The notes: a model not told the origin generated them from the sequence alone. A stretch of 51,575 bases of DNA from Solimonas variicoloris DSM 15731 (GCF_000382285.1 NZ_KB907943.1:1-51575); one strand, 5' to 3'. Shown: positions 28,653 through 38,046, counted from the stretch's first letter. Made by a program: numbers and translations.

Positions 28653-29882
28653 TTACGAATTCGCTTGCGGCAGGTTCGTGGGCTTGCGCGTCCAGCTGAA
28701 CGGACCGAAGGCGCCGCTGCCGGCCTTGTCGTCGGAGGCGGCGGCGTTCGCGGCTGGATCGATGCTGAGCTTCAGCCATTCCAGCGGCGCGCTGCTGCCG
28801 TGCACGACCAGACGATGGAAATTCTCGACGTCCGCGGACGAGGACCGGTTGCCGGACTGGTTGGCGTAGGCGTCGTCCGTGCAGGCGATCTCCGACGGCG
28901 CGGCTGAATCCTCGGTCACGCAGGCGGCGCCGCTCTTGAGCGGATTGTCCGAGCGGTAGCCGTGCGAGTCGCCGTTGACCAGCAGCACCGGCTTGCCGAA
29001 GCCGGCCGTGAGCGTGGCGATCTTGTCGAGGTACGGCGCATAGCCGGCGATGTGCGCCGCGGCCTTGCCGTCCAGATCCCACATGTCGGCCTGGGTCAGG
29101 ATCAGCACCGCCTGGTCCTTGTGCTCGGTCGCGGTCTTGAACGCGTAGTCGATCCAGCGCAGCGCCGCCGCGGTGCGGCCGGCGACGTCCTGCTGCTGGG
29201 CCGGGCTCATCGACGGGGCGCCGTACCAGGGGTCCGTGCCGTTGTTGGAGCCGCCCGGAATGTTGACCGAGACGACCAGCGCACCGCCGCGTTCGAACCA
29301 GACGTTCTCGGCGTACGCATTGTCCGCCGGATGCGCGGTGTCGTATTCGTCGGCCTGCGAATGGACGTCCATCGTGCCGCCGAAGGCCTTCTCCGGGCTG
29401 GCGAAGAAGATCGAACGCACGAGCTGCAGATTGGCCAGCGGATCTCCGCCCGCGTAGTCCACCAGCTTGCCGTTGCCATCGACCACGTAATCGATCGACC
29501 CGGTGGCGGTGTTGTAGCTGCCGCCGCCTTCCTTGACCTTGTGGCAGTCCGCCCATTCGTTGTCGCCGGGCGTGTAGACCAGCGGCGCCTTGAATGAAGT
29601 CCACAGATCGTAGATCGACTGGTTGTAGGCCTCGGTGCAGTACTGCTTGCCCGAGTGCGTGTCGCCGGCGTGCAGCACGAGCGAGACATCCGCATCGGCG
29701 TTGATCGCGGCGATGAACTGCGGATAGACGTCGAACTGCGCGGTATCGGTCGGCGAGGTGCCGTAGGGCGAATCGCCGATCGCGGCCAGCACGGCCTTCT
29801 GCGGGGCGTCGTTGCCGCCGCCGGAGCATCCGCAAAGAATGGCGCTTGCGGCGACCGCGATGGAAAGGGTGGTAAAGCGCAT
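28653..29882 (-). CDS. Secreted metallophosphoesterase lipoprotein
   Basis: The ATG at 29882 follows GAGGAGA. The 409-residue product has a lipobox ending LCGC (Cys19), so it is exported and lipid-anchored. Calcineurin-type metal motifs are AAIGDSPYG, LVLHAGDTHSG, YTPGDNEW and VNGDSHGYRS; no standard GHxH is seen, so the late ligands differ from the family norm. The substrate could be a phosphate ester or nucleotide in the periplasm. It is followed by a clear terminator. Confidence 0.85.
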   Translation of the reverse strand: MRFTTLSIAVAASAILCGCSGGGNDAPQKAVLAAIGDSPYGTSPTDTAQFDVYPQFIAAINADADVSLVLHAGDTHSGKQYCTEAYNQSIYDLWTSFKAPLVYTPGDNEWADCHKVKEGGGSYNTATGSIDYVVDGNGKLVDYAGGDPLANLQLVRSIFFASPEKAFGGTMDVHSQADEYDTAHPADNAYAENVWFERGGALVVSVNIPGGSNNGTDPWYGAPSMSPAQQQDVAGRTAAALRWIDYAFKTATEHKDQAVLILTQADMWDLDGKAAAHIAGYAPYLDKIATLTAGFGKPVLLVNGDSHGYRSDNPLKSGAACVTEDSAAPSEIACTDDAYANQSGNRSSSADVENFHRLVVHGSSAPLEWLKLSIDPAANAAASDDKAGSGAFGPFSWTRKPTNLPQANS

Positions 29883-30072
29883 CCCGATGATCTCCTCGGC
29901 TGTTGGCGTCGCCCCGCGCGCCAGGGCGGCGGCAGGTGAGCGAGCGGAAACGGGACCGGGAGTATTGAAAGCTTTTATGACGTCAGGCTGACAAATCTAT
30001 TTCCATGCGCTGACGGAAGCCGGAGGCGCTGCCGGCACTTCGGCTTAAGGACCCGCTGAAAACGCATCCATT
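29883..30072. other. Intergenic stretch before dispersed element copy 3
   Basis: This stretch, the first part of a 350-bp gap between two minus-strand genes, contains the promoter of the phosphoesterase gene. I see no coding sequence. The remainder of the gap to 30232 is dispersed element copy 3 and a partial repeat of its end. Confidence 0.5.
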
Positions 30073-30168
30073 GTCATGGCGAAGCGCCGTCGGCGACGAA
30101 GCGATCCCGCGATGCACGACACCGGTGGCGTCCGGATCGCCACGGCCGCTGCGCGGCCTCGCGATGAC
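30073..30168 (+). repeat. Dispersed ~100-bp element, copy 3 (best ends)
   Basis: This copy starts GTCATGGCGA and ends TCGCGATGAC, so its ends form a nearly perfect 10-bp inverted repeat. It is followed at 30190-30222 by a partial repeat of its right end (GCGCGGCCTCGCGACGACGG). Copies 1 and 2 are at 17445 and 28339. Confidence 0.75.
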
Positions 30169-30232
30169 GGCGTTTTTCAGGCCTGCCTCAATGCCGCGCG
30201 GCCTCGCGACGACGGAATGCCTCAGCGCTTCC

Positions 30233-31126
30233 TCAAGCACCGCGCGCGAACCGGCCGGGCGAGACGCCGACCTTCTTGCTGAAGGCGACGCTGAAGGCGC
30301 TGGCCGAGCCATAGCCCACGCGCTCGGCGATCTCCGACACGTTCAACTCCCGGCGCCTGAGCAGATCCTTGGCGATCTCCATGCGCCACGACAGCAGATA
30401 TTCCATCGGCGCCATGCCGACGATCCGCGTGAAGCGCTCGAAGAAGCTCGTTCGCGAAAGCGCCGCGGCTCGGGCGAGCTGGTCGACGGTCCAGGAGCGG
30501 GCGAGCTGCGCATGCATCAGCTTCAATGCAACGGCGAGCCGTTCATCGCCGAGCCCGCGCAGCAGGCCGGGCGGCGCGCCGCCGGCGGTCGTCGCGCGCA
30601 TCGCTTCGATGAGCAGCATGTCGACGAGCCGCGACAGCATGAACGCGCTGCCGGGCCGGCGGCCGTCCGATTCCTCGCCGACGAGCCCGACGAGCTGCGT
30701 CAGCCGCGCCGAACCCCGCACGTGCACGATGGTCGGCAGCAGCGCCACCAGCAGACGCGGATCGGCGCAATCGAACGTGAACGCGCCGCCGAGCGAACGC
30801 ATGTCGGGTGTGCCGCCGGCCATGCCGTAGCGCAGCTCGCCGCCGCCGGCGACCTGATGCGGATCGAGATGCACGGGCGGCGCCGGCGCGAAGCTGGAGA
30901 TCGTGAAGGCCGGCGTCGTCGGCAGCAGCACGAAATCGCCGGCGCTGATCGTCACCGCCTCGTGGCCGTCGACTGCGAGCCGGCAGTCGCCGTCGAGCAC
31001 GATGCAGAAACTCGGCTGCCCGTACTCGGCGTAGCGCACCGCCCAGCTGCCCTTGCCGCTGATGAGGTTGGAGAACACCGCGCGCGGACGCAGCAGCTGG
31101 ACCACTTCGGACAGCGGGTCGCTCAT
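30233..31126 (-). CDS. AraC-family regulator with cupin_6 sensor domain
   Basis: The 297-residue protein has an N-terminal cupin domain (SFCIVLDGDCRLAVDGHEAVTISAGDFVLLPTTP) and a C-terminal AraC double HTH (WTVDQLARAAALSRTSFFERFTRIVGMAPMEYLLSWRMEIAKDLLRRRELNVSEIAERVGYGSASAFSVAFSKKVGVSPGRF). Such proteins usually control the gene they diverge from. Here that gene is the interrupted SDR at 31229, with an inverted repeat overlapping the AraC start. Confidence 0.92.
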   Translation of the reverse strand: MSDPLSEVVQLLRPRAVFSNLISGKGSWAVRYAEYGQPSFCIVLDGDCRLAVDGHEAVTISAGDFVLLPTTPAFTISSFAPAPPVHLDPHQVAGGGELRYGMAGGTPDMRSLGGAFTFDCADPRLLVALLPTIVHVRGSARLTQLVGLVGEESDGRRPGSAFMLSRLVDMLLIEAMRATTAGGAPPGLLRGLGDERLAVALKLMHAQLARSWTVDQLARAAALSRTSFFERFTRIVGMAPMEYLLSWRMEIAKDLLRRRELNVSEIAERVGYGSASAFSVAFSKKVGVSPGRFARGA

Positions 31127-31174
31127 CCGGACGATCGCTAAATAAATATGGACGGATAATTGTCGATCATCCGG
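31127..31174. promoter_or_regulatory. Inverted repeat in AraC/SDR divergent gap
   Basis: CCGGACGATCG (31127-31137) and CGATCATCCGG (31164-31174) are inverted copies with one mismatch and a 26-bp AT-rich centre. The left arm touches the AraC start. A good operator candidate for AraC autoregulation and control of the SDR gene. Confidence 0.5.
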
Positions 31175-31228
31175 GTTCGGCTGCCTACCATCGTCTCCGC
31201 TGCATCAATCACAAACGCGGAGTGCGAC

Positions 31229-31981
31229 ATGAAAACGGTATTGATCACGGGCTGCTCGTCCGGTTAAGGCCTGGCCACCGCCGGGCATTTTCTCGCGCAG
31301 GGCTGGAAGGTCATCGCGACCATGCGGACCCCGCGGCAGGACCTGCTGCCCGCGTCGGAGCGGCTGCGCGTCGTTGCGCTCGACGTCACCCGGCCCGAAA
31401 GCATGGCGCAGGCGCTGCAGGCCGCAGGCCCGATCGACGTGCTGGTGAACAACGCCGGCATCGGCCTGCTCGGCGCGTTCGAGGCCACGCCGATGGCCAC
31501 CGTGCGCGAGATCTTCGAGACCAACACTTTCGGCGTCATGGCGATGTGCCAGGCCGTCCTTCCGCAGTTCCGCGAGCGCCGGGCCGGCACCATCGTCAAC
31601 GTCACGTCCAGCACGACGCTGGCGCCGTTCCCGCTCGTCGCCGCCTACACCGCGAGCAAGACCGCCATCGAAGGATTCTCCGCGTCGCTCCAGCGCGAGC
31701 TCGGCGCCTTCGATATCCGCGTCAAGATCGTCGAACCCGGCTACGGTCCGTCAACGAGCTTCGCCGCCAACGGCCAGCAGCGCATGCAGGGCCTGATCCC
31801 ACCGCCGTACGAGGCCTACGCCCACGAGGTGTTTGCCGGCTTCTCGCGAGTGGAGTCGGTGACGCAGGCCAGCGACGTCGCCGAGGCCGTGTGGCGCGCC
31901 GCCAACGACCTCTCCGGCCAGCTGCATTTCCCGGCCGGCGCCGACGCCGTGGCGCTGGTGCGGAACCGTCAGCGGGCTTGA
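31229..31981 (+). pseudogene. SDR-family oxidoreductase interrupted by an in-frame stop
   Basis: The ATG at 31229 starts MKTVLITGCSSG, then TAA at 31265-31267 (codon 13) falls inside the TGxxxGxG nucleotide loop, then the same frame continues GLATAGHFLAQGWKVIATMRTP to a complete SDR body: VLVNNAGIGLLG, catalytic Ser in NVTSSTTLAPF, YTASKTAIEGF, ending at 31981. A single C-to-A change from GGT-TAC or similar would explain it. The downstream ATG at 31322 lacks the cofactor loop. Either a recent pseudogene or a base-calling error. Confidence 0.85.
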
Positions 31982-32027
31982 GGGTGCGACAGCAGCCGGA
32001 CTCACGCGCCCGCCGGCCGCGCCGGCG

Positions 32028-32150
32028 ATGCGGAGTGCCCAGGTGCCGCTCGATCGCATCGCCGACAGCGAGGTGACGGTGCTGATCCAGAGCGAAGGCA
32101 GCACCGGCAAAGCGGTGGCGGCGCGATCTCCACGAGGGCCCGCGGCGATC
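32028..32150 (+). pseudogene. Possible remnant of a sigma-54 activator AAA+ domain
   Basis: In this frame IADSEVTVLIQSEGSTGKAVAARSPR closely resembles the start of NtrC-type activators (VTVLI-GESGTGKE-ARAIH), with the Walker A changed to SEGSTGKA and a base lost after GCGCG. Downstream of 32150 the resemblance stops. It looks like an eroded piece of a bacterial enhancer-binding protein. The rest of the 31982-32414 gap shows no gene I can support. Confidence 0.35.
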
Positions 32151-32414
32151 GCGCACATCGCCGAACAGCCGCCGTCCGCATTGCGCGATCTGCCGGTCGA
32201 TTTGCAGGCCGACGGCGATCGGGCCGTGCTCAGGCTGTCGGCGCCGATGCCTGGCGCCGAGCCGGCCGATGGCTTCGGCTGGATCGGCGCGATGCCGACC
32301 GGTCTTGCGCTCTGCGACGAACCTGCGCTGCTGCTCGATGACGAGCCCGTGCCGCCGAGTCTGGTCGCGGAGGGGCCGGAGCTGCGCTTCGAGCGCGTCG
32401 CATGGCGCCGCAGC

Positions 32415-33581
32415 TCAGCTTCCATCGCTGGCGCAGCGATCGGCCGGATCGGCGCGGTTGCCGGCTGGGCGTGGCCATGCCTGCAGCCGCGCGTCCGGAT
32501 ACCGGGGCGGCGTTTGCGCGAGCAGCGGCGTGTCGCGGGCGCGCAGATGGCGGTCGAAGAAGGCGAGCACGTAGGTCGCGACGATGCGCTGCAGGCGCGT
32601 CGTCGAATCGCCGCCGGTCAGCAGCGCGCGCTTCGACGGTGGCCCGTCGTCGCCGAGGTCGGCATGCCCGGCGCCGCGCAGCACCAGCAGATAGCCGCCG
32701 TGGCGCGCGAAGTGCGCGAGCGCGCGCTCGTAGTCCTCCTGCGTGAGCTGCGCGCGATAGCGGATCTCGGCATCGGCCGACGCGAGCGCGGCGGCGGACG
32801 GCAGGGCATCGTCGCTGACCAGCAGATACGGCTGTGCCACGCCGTCGCGGCCGGCCTCGGCGAACTGCCAGCCGTCGAGATTGACCGCTGCCTTGAAGCG
32901 CGCGTCGCGGCACGCGGCCTGCGCCGCAACGGCGCCGCCGAACGAGTAGCCGAAGATGCCGGCGCGGCGCAGGTCGAGCATGGCCCTGAACGGGCTCGGC
33001 GGCGTGCCCGCGTCCAGCGCGGCGAGCCCGTCGAGCACGGCGCTGGCATCGCGCGCGTGCTCGCGGACCCGGGCGTCGGCGCGCGCGAGGCTGGCGCGAT
33101 ACGTGGCCGCCGATGAGAAATCCATGAACGCTGTCGCTGCGCGGCCTGTCGCCGCCGGCGGGTAGATGACGGTGACGACGGCATATCCCTGGCTCACCAG
33201 CGCGGCGATCAGACGCCGGTTCTGGATGCTCGTCTCGGGCCAGCCGGAGAAATAGAGCAGCACCGGGAACGGGCGGCCCGCCGCTGCCGGTGGCGCGTCG
33301 ACGAGCGCGCCGGGCGCGCTGCCGCTGAGCGCGTCGGTCCAGCGGCGCGGCGCGCTCGGATACCAGAGTCGGACGTCGGCCGACGCGGTTGCGGCCGGCA
33401 TCCGCAGCGACAGACGCGAGGTGCCGACCGCGAACGGTCCGGCGGCGCGCGCCGTCATGCCGGCGCCGCGCCACAGAAAGGCGACGAGCGCCAGGGCCGC
33501 GAGCAGAGCGACGGCATATCCGCTCATGTCGCGGATGATCGTCGGGGGCCGTCGTTCGGGCGAGCGCTGTTCCATCGGCAT
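32415..33581 (-). CDS. Alpha/beta hydrolase (PAF-acetylhydrolase/dienelactone-hydrolase-like)
   Basis: The 388-residue protein has an N-terminal membrane helix (YAVALLAALALVAFLW, residues 21-37), probably a signal anchor or uncleaved signal. The hydrolase body contains FPVLLYFSGWPETS (oxyanion region), the nucleophile elbow GYSFGG, an Asp in VNLDGWQF, and His in GAGHADLGD. This is the PAF-acetylhydrolase-type arrangement and suggests a periplasmic esterase or lipase. The substrate is unknown. Confidence 0.83.
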   Translation of the reverse strand: MPMEQRSPERRPPTIIRDMSGYAVALLAALALVAFLWRGAGMTARAAGPFAVGTSRLSLRMPAATASADVRLWYPSAPRRWTDALSGSAPGALVDAPPAAAGRPFPVLLYFSGWPETSIQNRRLIAALVSQGYAVVTVIYPPAATGRAATAFMDFSSAATYRASLARADARVREHARDASAVLDGLAALDAGTPPSPFRAMLDLRRAGIFGYSFGGAVAAQAACRDARFKAAVNLDGWQFAEAGRDGVAQPYLLVSDDALPSAAALASADAEIRYRAQLTQEDYERALAHFARHGGYLLVLRGAGHADLGDDGPPSKRALLTGGDSTTRLQRIVATYVLAFFDRHLRARDTPLLAQTPPRYPDARLQAWPRPAGNRADPADRCASDGS

Positions 33582-33606
33582 CCGCGCGTGACCGTGGCCG
33601 CGTGGT

Positions 33607-34476
33607 CTACGATGCCGCGGCGCTGCGAAAATAGAAGCCGCTGTACGCGTCGATGCGGTATCGCGGATAGCCCGGAATGCGGCAGCCGAGATCGGCGTTC
33701 TCCCAGGCGTCGACCCGCCGATAGCCGAGCCGCTCGATGCGTTCGACGAAGGCGTCGCGATTGAACAGATGCATCGGACAGATCGACGGACCGATGTTCT
33801 GCAGCGTCACGGCATCGGGCGCCGCGCATGCCGGCAACTTGTTGATCAGCAGATGCGGTGGCCGTCGCCAGGCGGCCTCGAGCGCCGCATAGGGCGTCTC
33901 GATGTAATGCAGCGATCCCGCCGCCAGCAGGACATCGGCGTCGGCGAGACGCTCGAGGCCGGTCGTGAACTGCAATGCGGCGTCGCCTTCGCGCTTGGCG
34001 ATGCGGCGCCCCAGTTCGACCACCGCCGGTACGTCGCTGACCATCCAGACGCAGCCCGGCGGGTACTGCAGGAAGCGCCGGTAGGCGTAGTAGCTGATGC
34101 CGATATTGCCGCCCCAGTCGAGCAGCAGACGCGTGTCCGGCAGCAGACGGCTGAGCCACAGCAGCACCGGATAATCGGAGGCGAACACGCGGAAGCGATC
34201 ATGGGCGACGCGCCCCGCCGCCTCGGCGTGGTCATAGCCTTCGAGACGCTGCGGCGGAATATCGCGACGTGCCGCCGCGAAGCTGGGATAGAGGCCGCGG
34301 AACAGGCGGACCGGCGCCGTGCAGCGGTTGAATCGCTGCGCATAGACGCGCTCCGTCAGCGCCCGCATCCAGCCGATGCCGGCACTCGCATCCACCGCGC
34401 GCGAGAACAGCCGCGGCATCCGCTGCGGCGGTGGCGCGGCCGGCGCAGCCTGAGAGTGATCGTCGGCGAGCTTCAT
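33607..34476 (-). CDS. TIGR04325-type putative methyltransferase
   Basis: The ATG at 34476 gives 289 residues. The SAM-binding-like loop is LLLDWGGNIGISYY (motif I, GGNxG) and a motif IV-like DVLLAAGSLHYIE. The CxxF-LYPSF region and the DLGCRIPGYPRYRIDAYSGFYFRS tail match the family named TIGR04325, usually found in polysaccharide or O-antigen clusters, where it is predicted to methylate sugars. No such cluster is here. It is 26 bp from the hydrolase gene on the same strand. Confidence 0.82.
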   Translation of the reverse strand: MKLADDHSQAAPAAPPPQRMPRLFSRAVDASAGIGWMRALTERVYAQRFNRCTAPVRLFRGLYPSFAAARRDIPPQRLEGYDHAEAAGRVAHDRFRVFASDYPVLLWLSRLLPDTRLLLDWGGNIGISYYAYRRFLQYPPGCVWMVSDVPAVVELGRRIAKREGDAALQFTTGLERLADADVLLAAGSLHYIETPYAALEAAWRRPPHLLINKLPACAAPDAVTLQNIGPSICPMHLFNRDAFVERIERLGYRRVDAWENADLGCRIPGYPRYRIDAYSGFYFRSAAAS

Positions 34477-34822
34477 GGGCGTCACGGGCAGACAACAATG
34501 GCCGGGGAGGTTCGCCCGTCGCCCCGCGTGCCACCGTGCGCCACCCCACGCAGCGGGCGCGCTTTGCGCCGCCCCGGACATCGCGACTGCAAAAGCTGAT
34601 GTCCGAGCGGACAGCGGTCAGCGCCCGCCGGCGAAGTCCGCTGTCTCCGCGCCGCCGGTCGAATGGTCTATCGCGCGCGCCGCATCTTCGCGATTGCAGG
34701 AGGAACGACGGTCCGCGCCGGTTGCGTCACCGCCGCTGGTCTCGGGCTGGACGTCGGAACGCCGAAGTTTGAAGGCGTTTCAAAACTTCCATTCCCGCCA
34801 CGCGGGCGCCGCTGTGCGGGAG
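34477..34822. other. Gap between chromosome and island, no gene
   Basis: This stretch leads up to the left tRNA repeat. It has short open frames but no credible gene, and no complete tRNA. It contains the small inverted repeat TTTGAA/TTCAAA. It is the outer side of the left boundary of the island. Confidence 0.5.
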
Positions 34823-34869
34823 TGGTGGGCCCAGCAGGACTCGAACCTGCAGCCAAGAGATTATGAGTC
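34823..34869 (-). repeat. Left 47-bp direct repeat (att copy; tRNA 3' fragment)
   Basis: On the minus strand it is the 3' half of a tRNA: anticodon loop CTCATAA (CAT), anticodon-stem TCTCT, the T arm GCAGG-TTCGAGT-CCTGC, then TGGGCCC and ACCA. It has no 5' half. It is identical to the copy at 45080-45126 except at one base, and the two enclose a 10.3-kb island. Typical of an attachment site left by a tyrosine integrase. Confidence 0.85.
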
Positions 34870-34887
34870 GGGCAGCGAGACGCACCA

Positions 34888-37800
34888 TCACGACGGATTC
34901 GTCATCGCGTAAACCATGTCGCCAACAAACCGCTTGAACGACTCGTTCTCGACGAACTGCTTGTAGACCTGCGTGTCGTCCTTCAGGAGGATCTGCATGA
35001 CCTTGCCCAGCGCCAGGTCATGCGCCATTCGGGCGGTGTGGGGCGTGTTGTCCCGCGCGTTGCGGTAGGCCGCATCGGCTGCGACCTTGGGCGCGATGTC
35101 GTCGCGGATGCGCTTGGCGACCCGGTCGGTGTCGGAGAATAGTGTTCCGAACTGCTCGTTGAAGGTGCTCAGGATATTGCTCAGCCGATCCAGCTCGGGC
35201 TCGGCCTTGCGGCCGGCGGCATCCGTCGGAACTGGCTCGATCTCGGCTTCGACATCAGCGAGTGCGATCTTCTGAATCGCCTTCTTCTCGACCCGATAGC
35301 TGTCCATGTCGATGGCTTCCAGGATGCCCTTCGACAGATCCTCTTCTTTCGGTGCCGGCAGCTTCGGTAGCAGCAGGTTCAGCAGAATCGACAGACGCTC
35401 CCAGCCGGGGTTGTTGTATGAGATGACCGAGGACAGGAAGCTGTAAGTGCGGCAGAACACTTTGGCCTTGCTCTTGAATTCGACCTGCTGGTCTTCGTCG
35501 AGCTGCGCGAGGTACACCGCGACACAGGTATCGAGAATAGGGTCCAATTGATCACGCTCCGCACCACCTAGGAATAGCGCCACGAACTTCTGCACCTGCT
35601 CGGGCGAGTAAACCTGTGCACCGTCGAGCGCGGTCTTCAGATCGTGCAGCTTGTTCGGATCCGTCTCGTCGGCCAGCAGCGTGGTGCGGTAGTAGTCCTG
35701 AAACGCCTGTGTGACGCCATCGATGTTGTTCTGAAAGTCCAGCACGAAGCAGTCGTGCTTCTGCGGGTGTGCGCGGTTTAGGCGCGACAGTGTCTGCACA
35801 GCCTTGACCCCTGACAGCGCCTTGTCCACGTACATCGTGTGCAGCAGTGGCTCGTCGTAGCCGGTCTGGAACTTATCGGCGCAGATCAGGAAGCGGTACG
35901 GGTCGTTCTGGATCTTGTCCGCGATGTCGTTGCTCGGGAAGCCGTTGAGCGAGGCCTCGCTGACCTTGGCCCCGTTGAACTCGTGCTCGCCGGAGAACGC
36001 CACGATCGCCTGGTACGGGCTCTTGCGCTCGACCAGATAGGCCTTGAACGCGTTGAAGTACTGAATCGCCCGCTCGATGCCGCTGGTGACCACCATCGCG
36101 CGCGCCTGGCCGCCGATCTTGCCCGCAGCGAGTACGTGGTCATGGAAATGATCGACCATGATCTCGGCCTTGAGGCGAATCGCGTGGTTGTGACTCTCGA
36201 CGTAGCGACGGAGCTTCTTGTTCGCTTTCTTGGTGTCGAACTCCGGGTCGTCTTCAGTCTTCTTGACCAGCTTGTAGTAGCTGTCGACCGGCATGTAGCT
36301 CTTCAGTACATCGCGGATGAACTCCTCCTCGATGGCCTGCTTCATCGTGTAGCTATGGAACGGCCGATGCTTGACCTTGCCTTCCGCGTCCGGCGGCAGC
36401 GCCTCGCCGAATATCTCCAGCGTCTTGTTCTTCGGCGTGGCCGTGAACGCGAAGTAGCTTGCGTTGGTCAGCATCTTGCGCGCCGCCATGCGTGCTTCCA
36501 GTGCCTCGTTGATGGCGTCTTCCGGGTCCTTCTCCTCTGTTTCGTCGCCAGAGGAACCCGCGAGTGCCGCACTCATCGCGGCGGAGGTCTTGCCGCCCTG
36601 GCTGGAATGCGCCTCGTCGATGATGATCGCGAAACGCTTGCCGGCGTCGAGTGCGATCTCGTCGAGGATGAACGGGAACTTCTGCACCGTGGAGACGATG
36701 ATCTTCTTGCCTTCCTGGATGAAGCGACGCAGATCACCCGAGCGCTCCGCATGCCCCACCGTCGCGCCCACCTGCATGAAGCCCTTAATCGTCTTCTGGA
36801 TCTGATCGTCGAGGATGCGACGGTCCGTCACCACGATCACCGAATCGAACACCTCGGCGTGGTCGCGACGCAGGGCGATGAGCTGGTGTGCCAGCCAGGC
36901 AATCGAGTTCGACTTGCCGCTGCCCGCCGAGTGCTGGATCAGATAGCGCCGACCCGCACCGTGCGCGCGAGCGTCGGCCAGCGATTTGCGCACCACGTCC
37001 AGCTGGTGATAGCGCGGCCAGACCTGCACGCGCTTCTTGCGGCCGGTCTTCGAGTCCTTTTCCTCGACGACCTGCGCGTAGTTTTCGAGGATGTCCGTCA
37101 GTCCGTTACGGGTCAGGATTTCCTTCCACAGGTAATCGGTCTTCAGGCCGTTCGGATTCGGCGGGTTTCCAGCGCCATCCTGCCAGCCCTTGTTGAACGG
37201 CAGGAACCACGAGCCCTTGCCCTTGAGGTGCGTGCACATCCGCACCTCGCTGTCGTCTACCGCGAAATGCACCGCGCAGCGACCGAACTCGAACAGCTTC
37301 TCGCGCGGGTCGCGATCCCGGCGGTACTGCTCCACCGCATCGGCCGCGGTCTGCTTGGTCAGGCTGTTCTTCAGCTCGAACGTCGCCACCGGCAGGCCAT
37401 TGATGAACAGGCCCAGATCCAGCGCGCGACGGGTCTCGTCGCTGCTGTACGCCAGCTGCCGGGTGATCGAAAACCGGTTCTTGCTGTGCAGCAGAGCCGC
37501 CTTCTCGTTTCCGGCGGACGGCGTGCCGTAGAACAGATCGAAATTCAGCGGGCCGTGCGCCAGCCCCTTGCGCAGCACATCGATCACGCCGCGCTTGCCA
37601 ATCTCGGTGGACAGGCGCGTCAGGAACTTGAGCCGGTTGATGTCCTTGGGGTTGCTGGGGTCGGCCATCTCCAGCTTCTTGAACATTTCCGGCTGGGTGA
37701 CGTGCAGAAAGGCGAACAGCTGCGCCACGTCCAGCGCCTGTGCGCGGTCGTAATCCTTCGGGCTGCCCGCCAGGTAGCCGCCGCTGCCGTAGGCCGGGGC

Positions 37801-37902
37801 ATCCTCTGCCGCTTTGCCGGCCGGCACGGACAGGCCATCGGTGCCCGTCATGTACCGCATGATCAGGGTCTCCAGGCCCTTTTCGCTGGTGTCGATGCTC
37901 AA
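34888..37902 (-). CDS. hsdR: Type I restriction endonuclease subunit HsdR
   Basis: I take the TTG at 37902, 6-8 bases after GAGGAGA, because it gives the usual LSIDTSEKGLE start; a GTG 30 bases upstream lacks a ribosome site. The 1004-residue protein has the PD-(D/E)xK nuclease (about Asp162, Glu176-x-Lys178 in VATFELKNS), then a superfamily-2 helicase with Walker A SAGSGKSN (about 325) and DEAH (about 429). It cuts unmodified DNA after translocation by the HsdMS complex. It is the last gene of the operon and stops 19 bp from the left repeat. Confidence 0.95.
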   Translation of the reverse strand: MSIDTSEKGLETLIMRYMTGTDGLSVPAGKAAEDAPAYGSGGYLAGSPKDYDRAQALDVAQLFAFLHVTQPEMFKKLEMADPSNPKDINRLKFLTRLSTEIGKRGVIDVLRKGLAHGPLNFDLFYGTPSAGNEKAALLHSKNRFSITRQLAYSSDETRRALDLGLFINGLPVATFELKNSLTKQTAADAVEQYRRDRDPREKLFEFGRCAVHFAVDDSEVRMCTHLKGKGSWFLPFNKGWQDGAGNPPNPNGLKTDYLWKEILTRNGLTDILENYAQVVEEKDSKTGRKKRVQVWPRYHQLDVVRKSLADARAHGAGRRYLIQHSAGSGKSNSIAWLAHQLIALRRDHAEVFDSVIVVTDRRILDDQIQKTIKGFMQVGATVGHAERSGDLRRFIQEGKKIIVSTVQKFPFILDEIALDAGKRFAIIIDEAHSSQGGKTSAAMSAALAGSSGDETEEKDPEDAINEALEARMAARKMLTNASYFAFTATPKNKTLEIFGEALPPDAEGKVKHRPFHSYTMKQAIEEEFIRDVLKSYMPVDSYYKLVKKTEDDPEFDTKKANKKLRRYVESHNHAIRLKAEIMVDHFHDHVLAAGKIGGQARAMVVTSGIERAIQYFNAFKAYLVERKSPYQAIVAFSGEHEFNGAKVSEASLNGFPSNDIADKIQNDPYRFLICADKFQTGYDEPLLHTMYVDKALSGVKAVQTLSRLNRAHPQKHDCFVLDFQNNIDGVTQAFQDYYRTTLLADETDPNKLHDLKTALDGAQVYSPEQVQKFVALFLGGAERDQLDPILDTCVAVYLAQLDEDQQVEFKSKAKVFCRTYSFLSSVISYNNPGWERLSILLNLLLPKLPAPKEEDLSKGILEAIDMDSYRVEKKAIQKIALADVEAEIEPVPTDAAGRKAEPELDRLSNILSTFNEQFGTLFSDTDRVAKRIRDDIAPKVAADAAYRNARDNTPHTARMAHDLALGKVMQILLKDDTQVYKQFVENESFKRFVGDMVYAMTNPS

Positions 37903-37921
37903 ACGCCGTCTCCTCGGTGCT

Positions 37922-38031
37922 CCATCAACCACCCATCAACCAAGAGGGGATTCCTAACTACCTGTTTTTGCTGGCCCCACCCGGCGCCATCACCCCGTAC
38001 CCTAAGCGCCCATCAACCACCCATCAACCAA
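37922..38031. repeat. Two copies of a 22-bp repeat before hsdR
   Basis: CCATCAACCACCCATCAACCA, with one more A at its right end, occurs at 37922-37943 and 38010-38031, 66 bp between them. Each holds two copies of CATCAACC, so the half-unit occurs four times. It overlaps the hsdR start region and spans the only sizeable gap in the operon, so it could be a protein-binding or post-transcriptional control site for hsdR. Confidence 0.6.
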
Positions 38032-38046
38032 ATCCGCTCCCCCTGA

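Noticed and set aside
34823-34869. A complete tRNA gene
   Set aside because: Only the anticodon loop to 3' end is present, at both copies; no matching 5' acceptor GGGCCCA is near.
35839-38046. A 735-codon plus frame opposite hsdR
   Set aside because: Leu/Val/Arg-rich shadow of hsdR; no ribosome site or motif.
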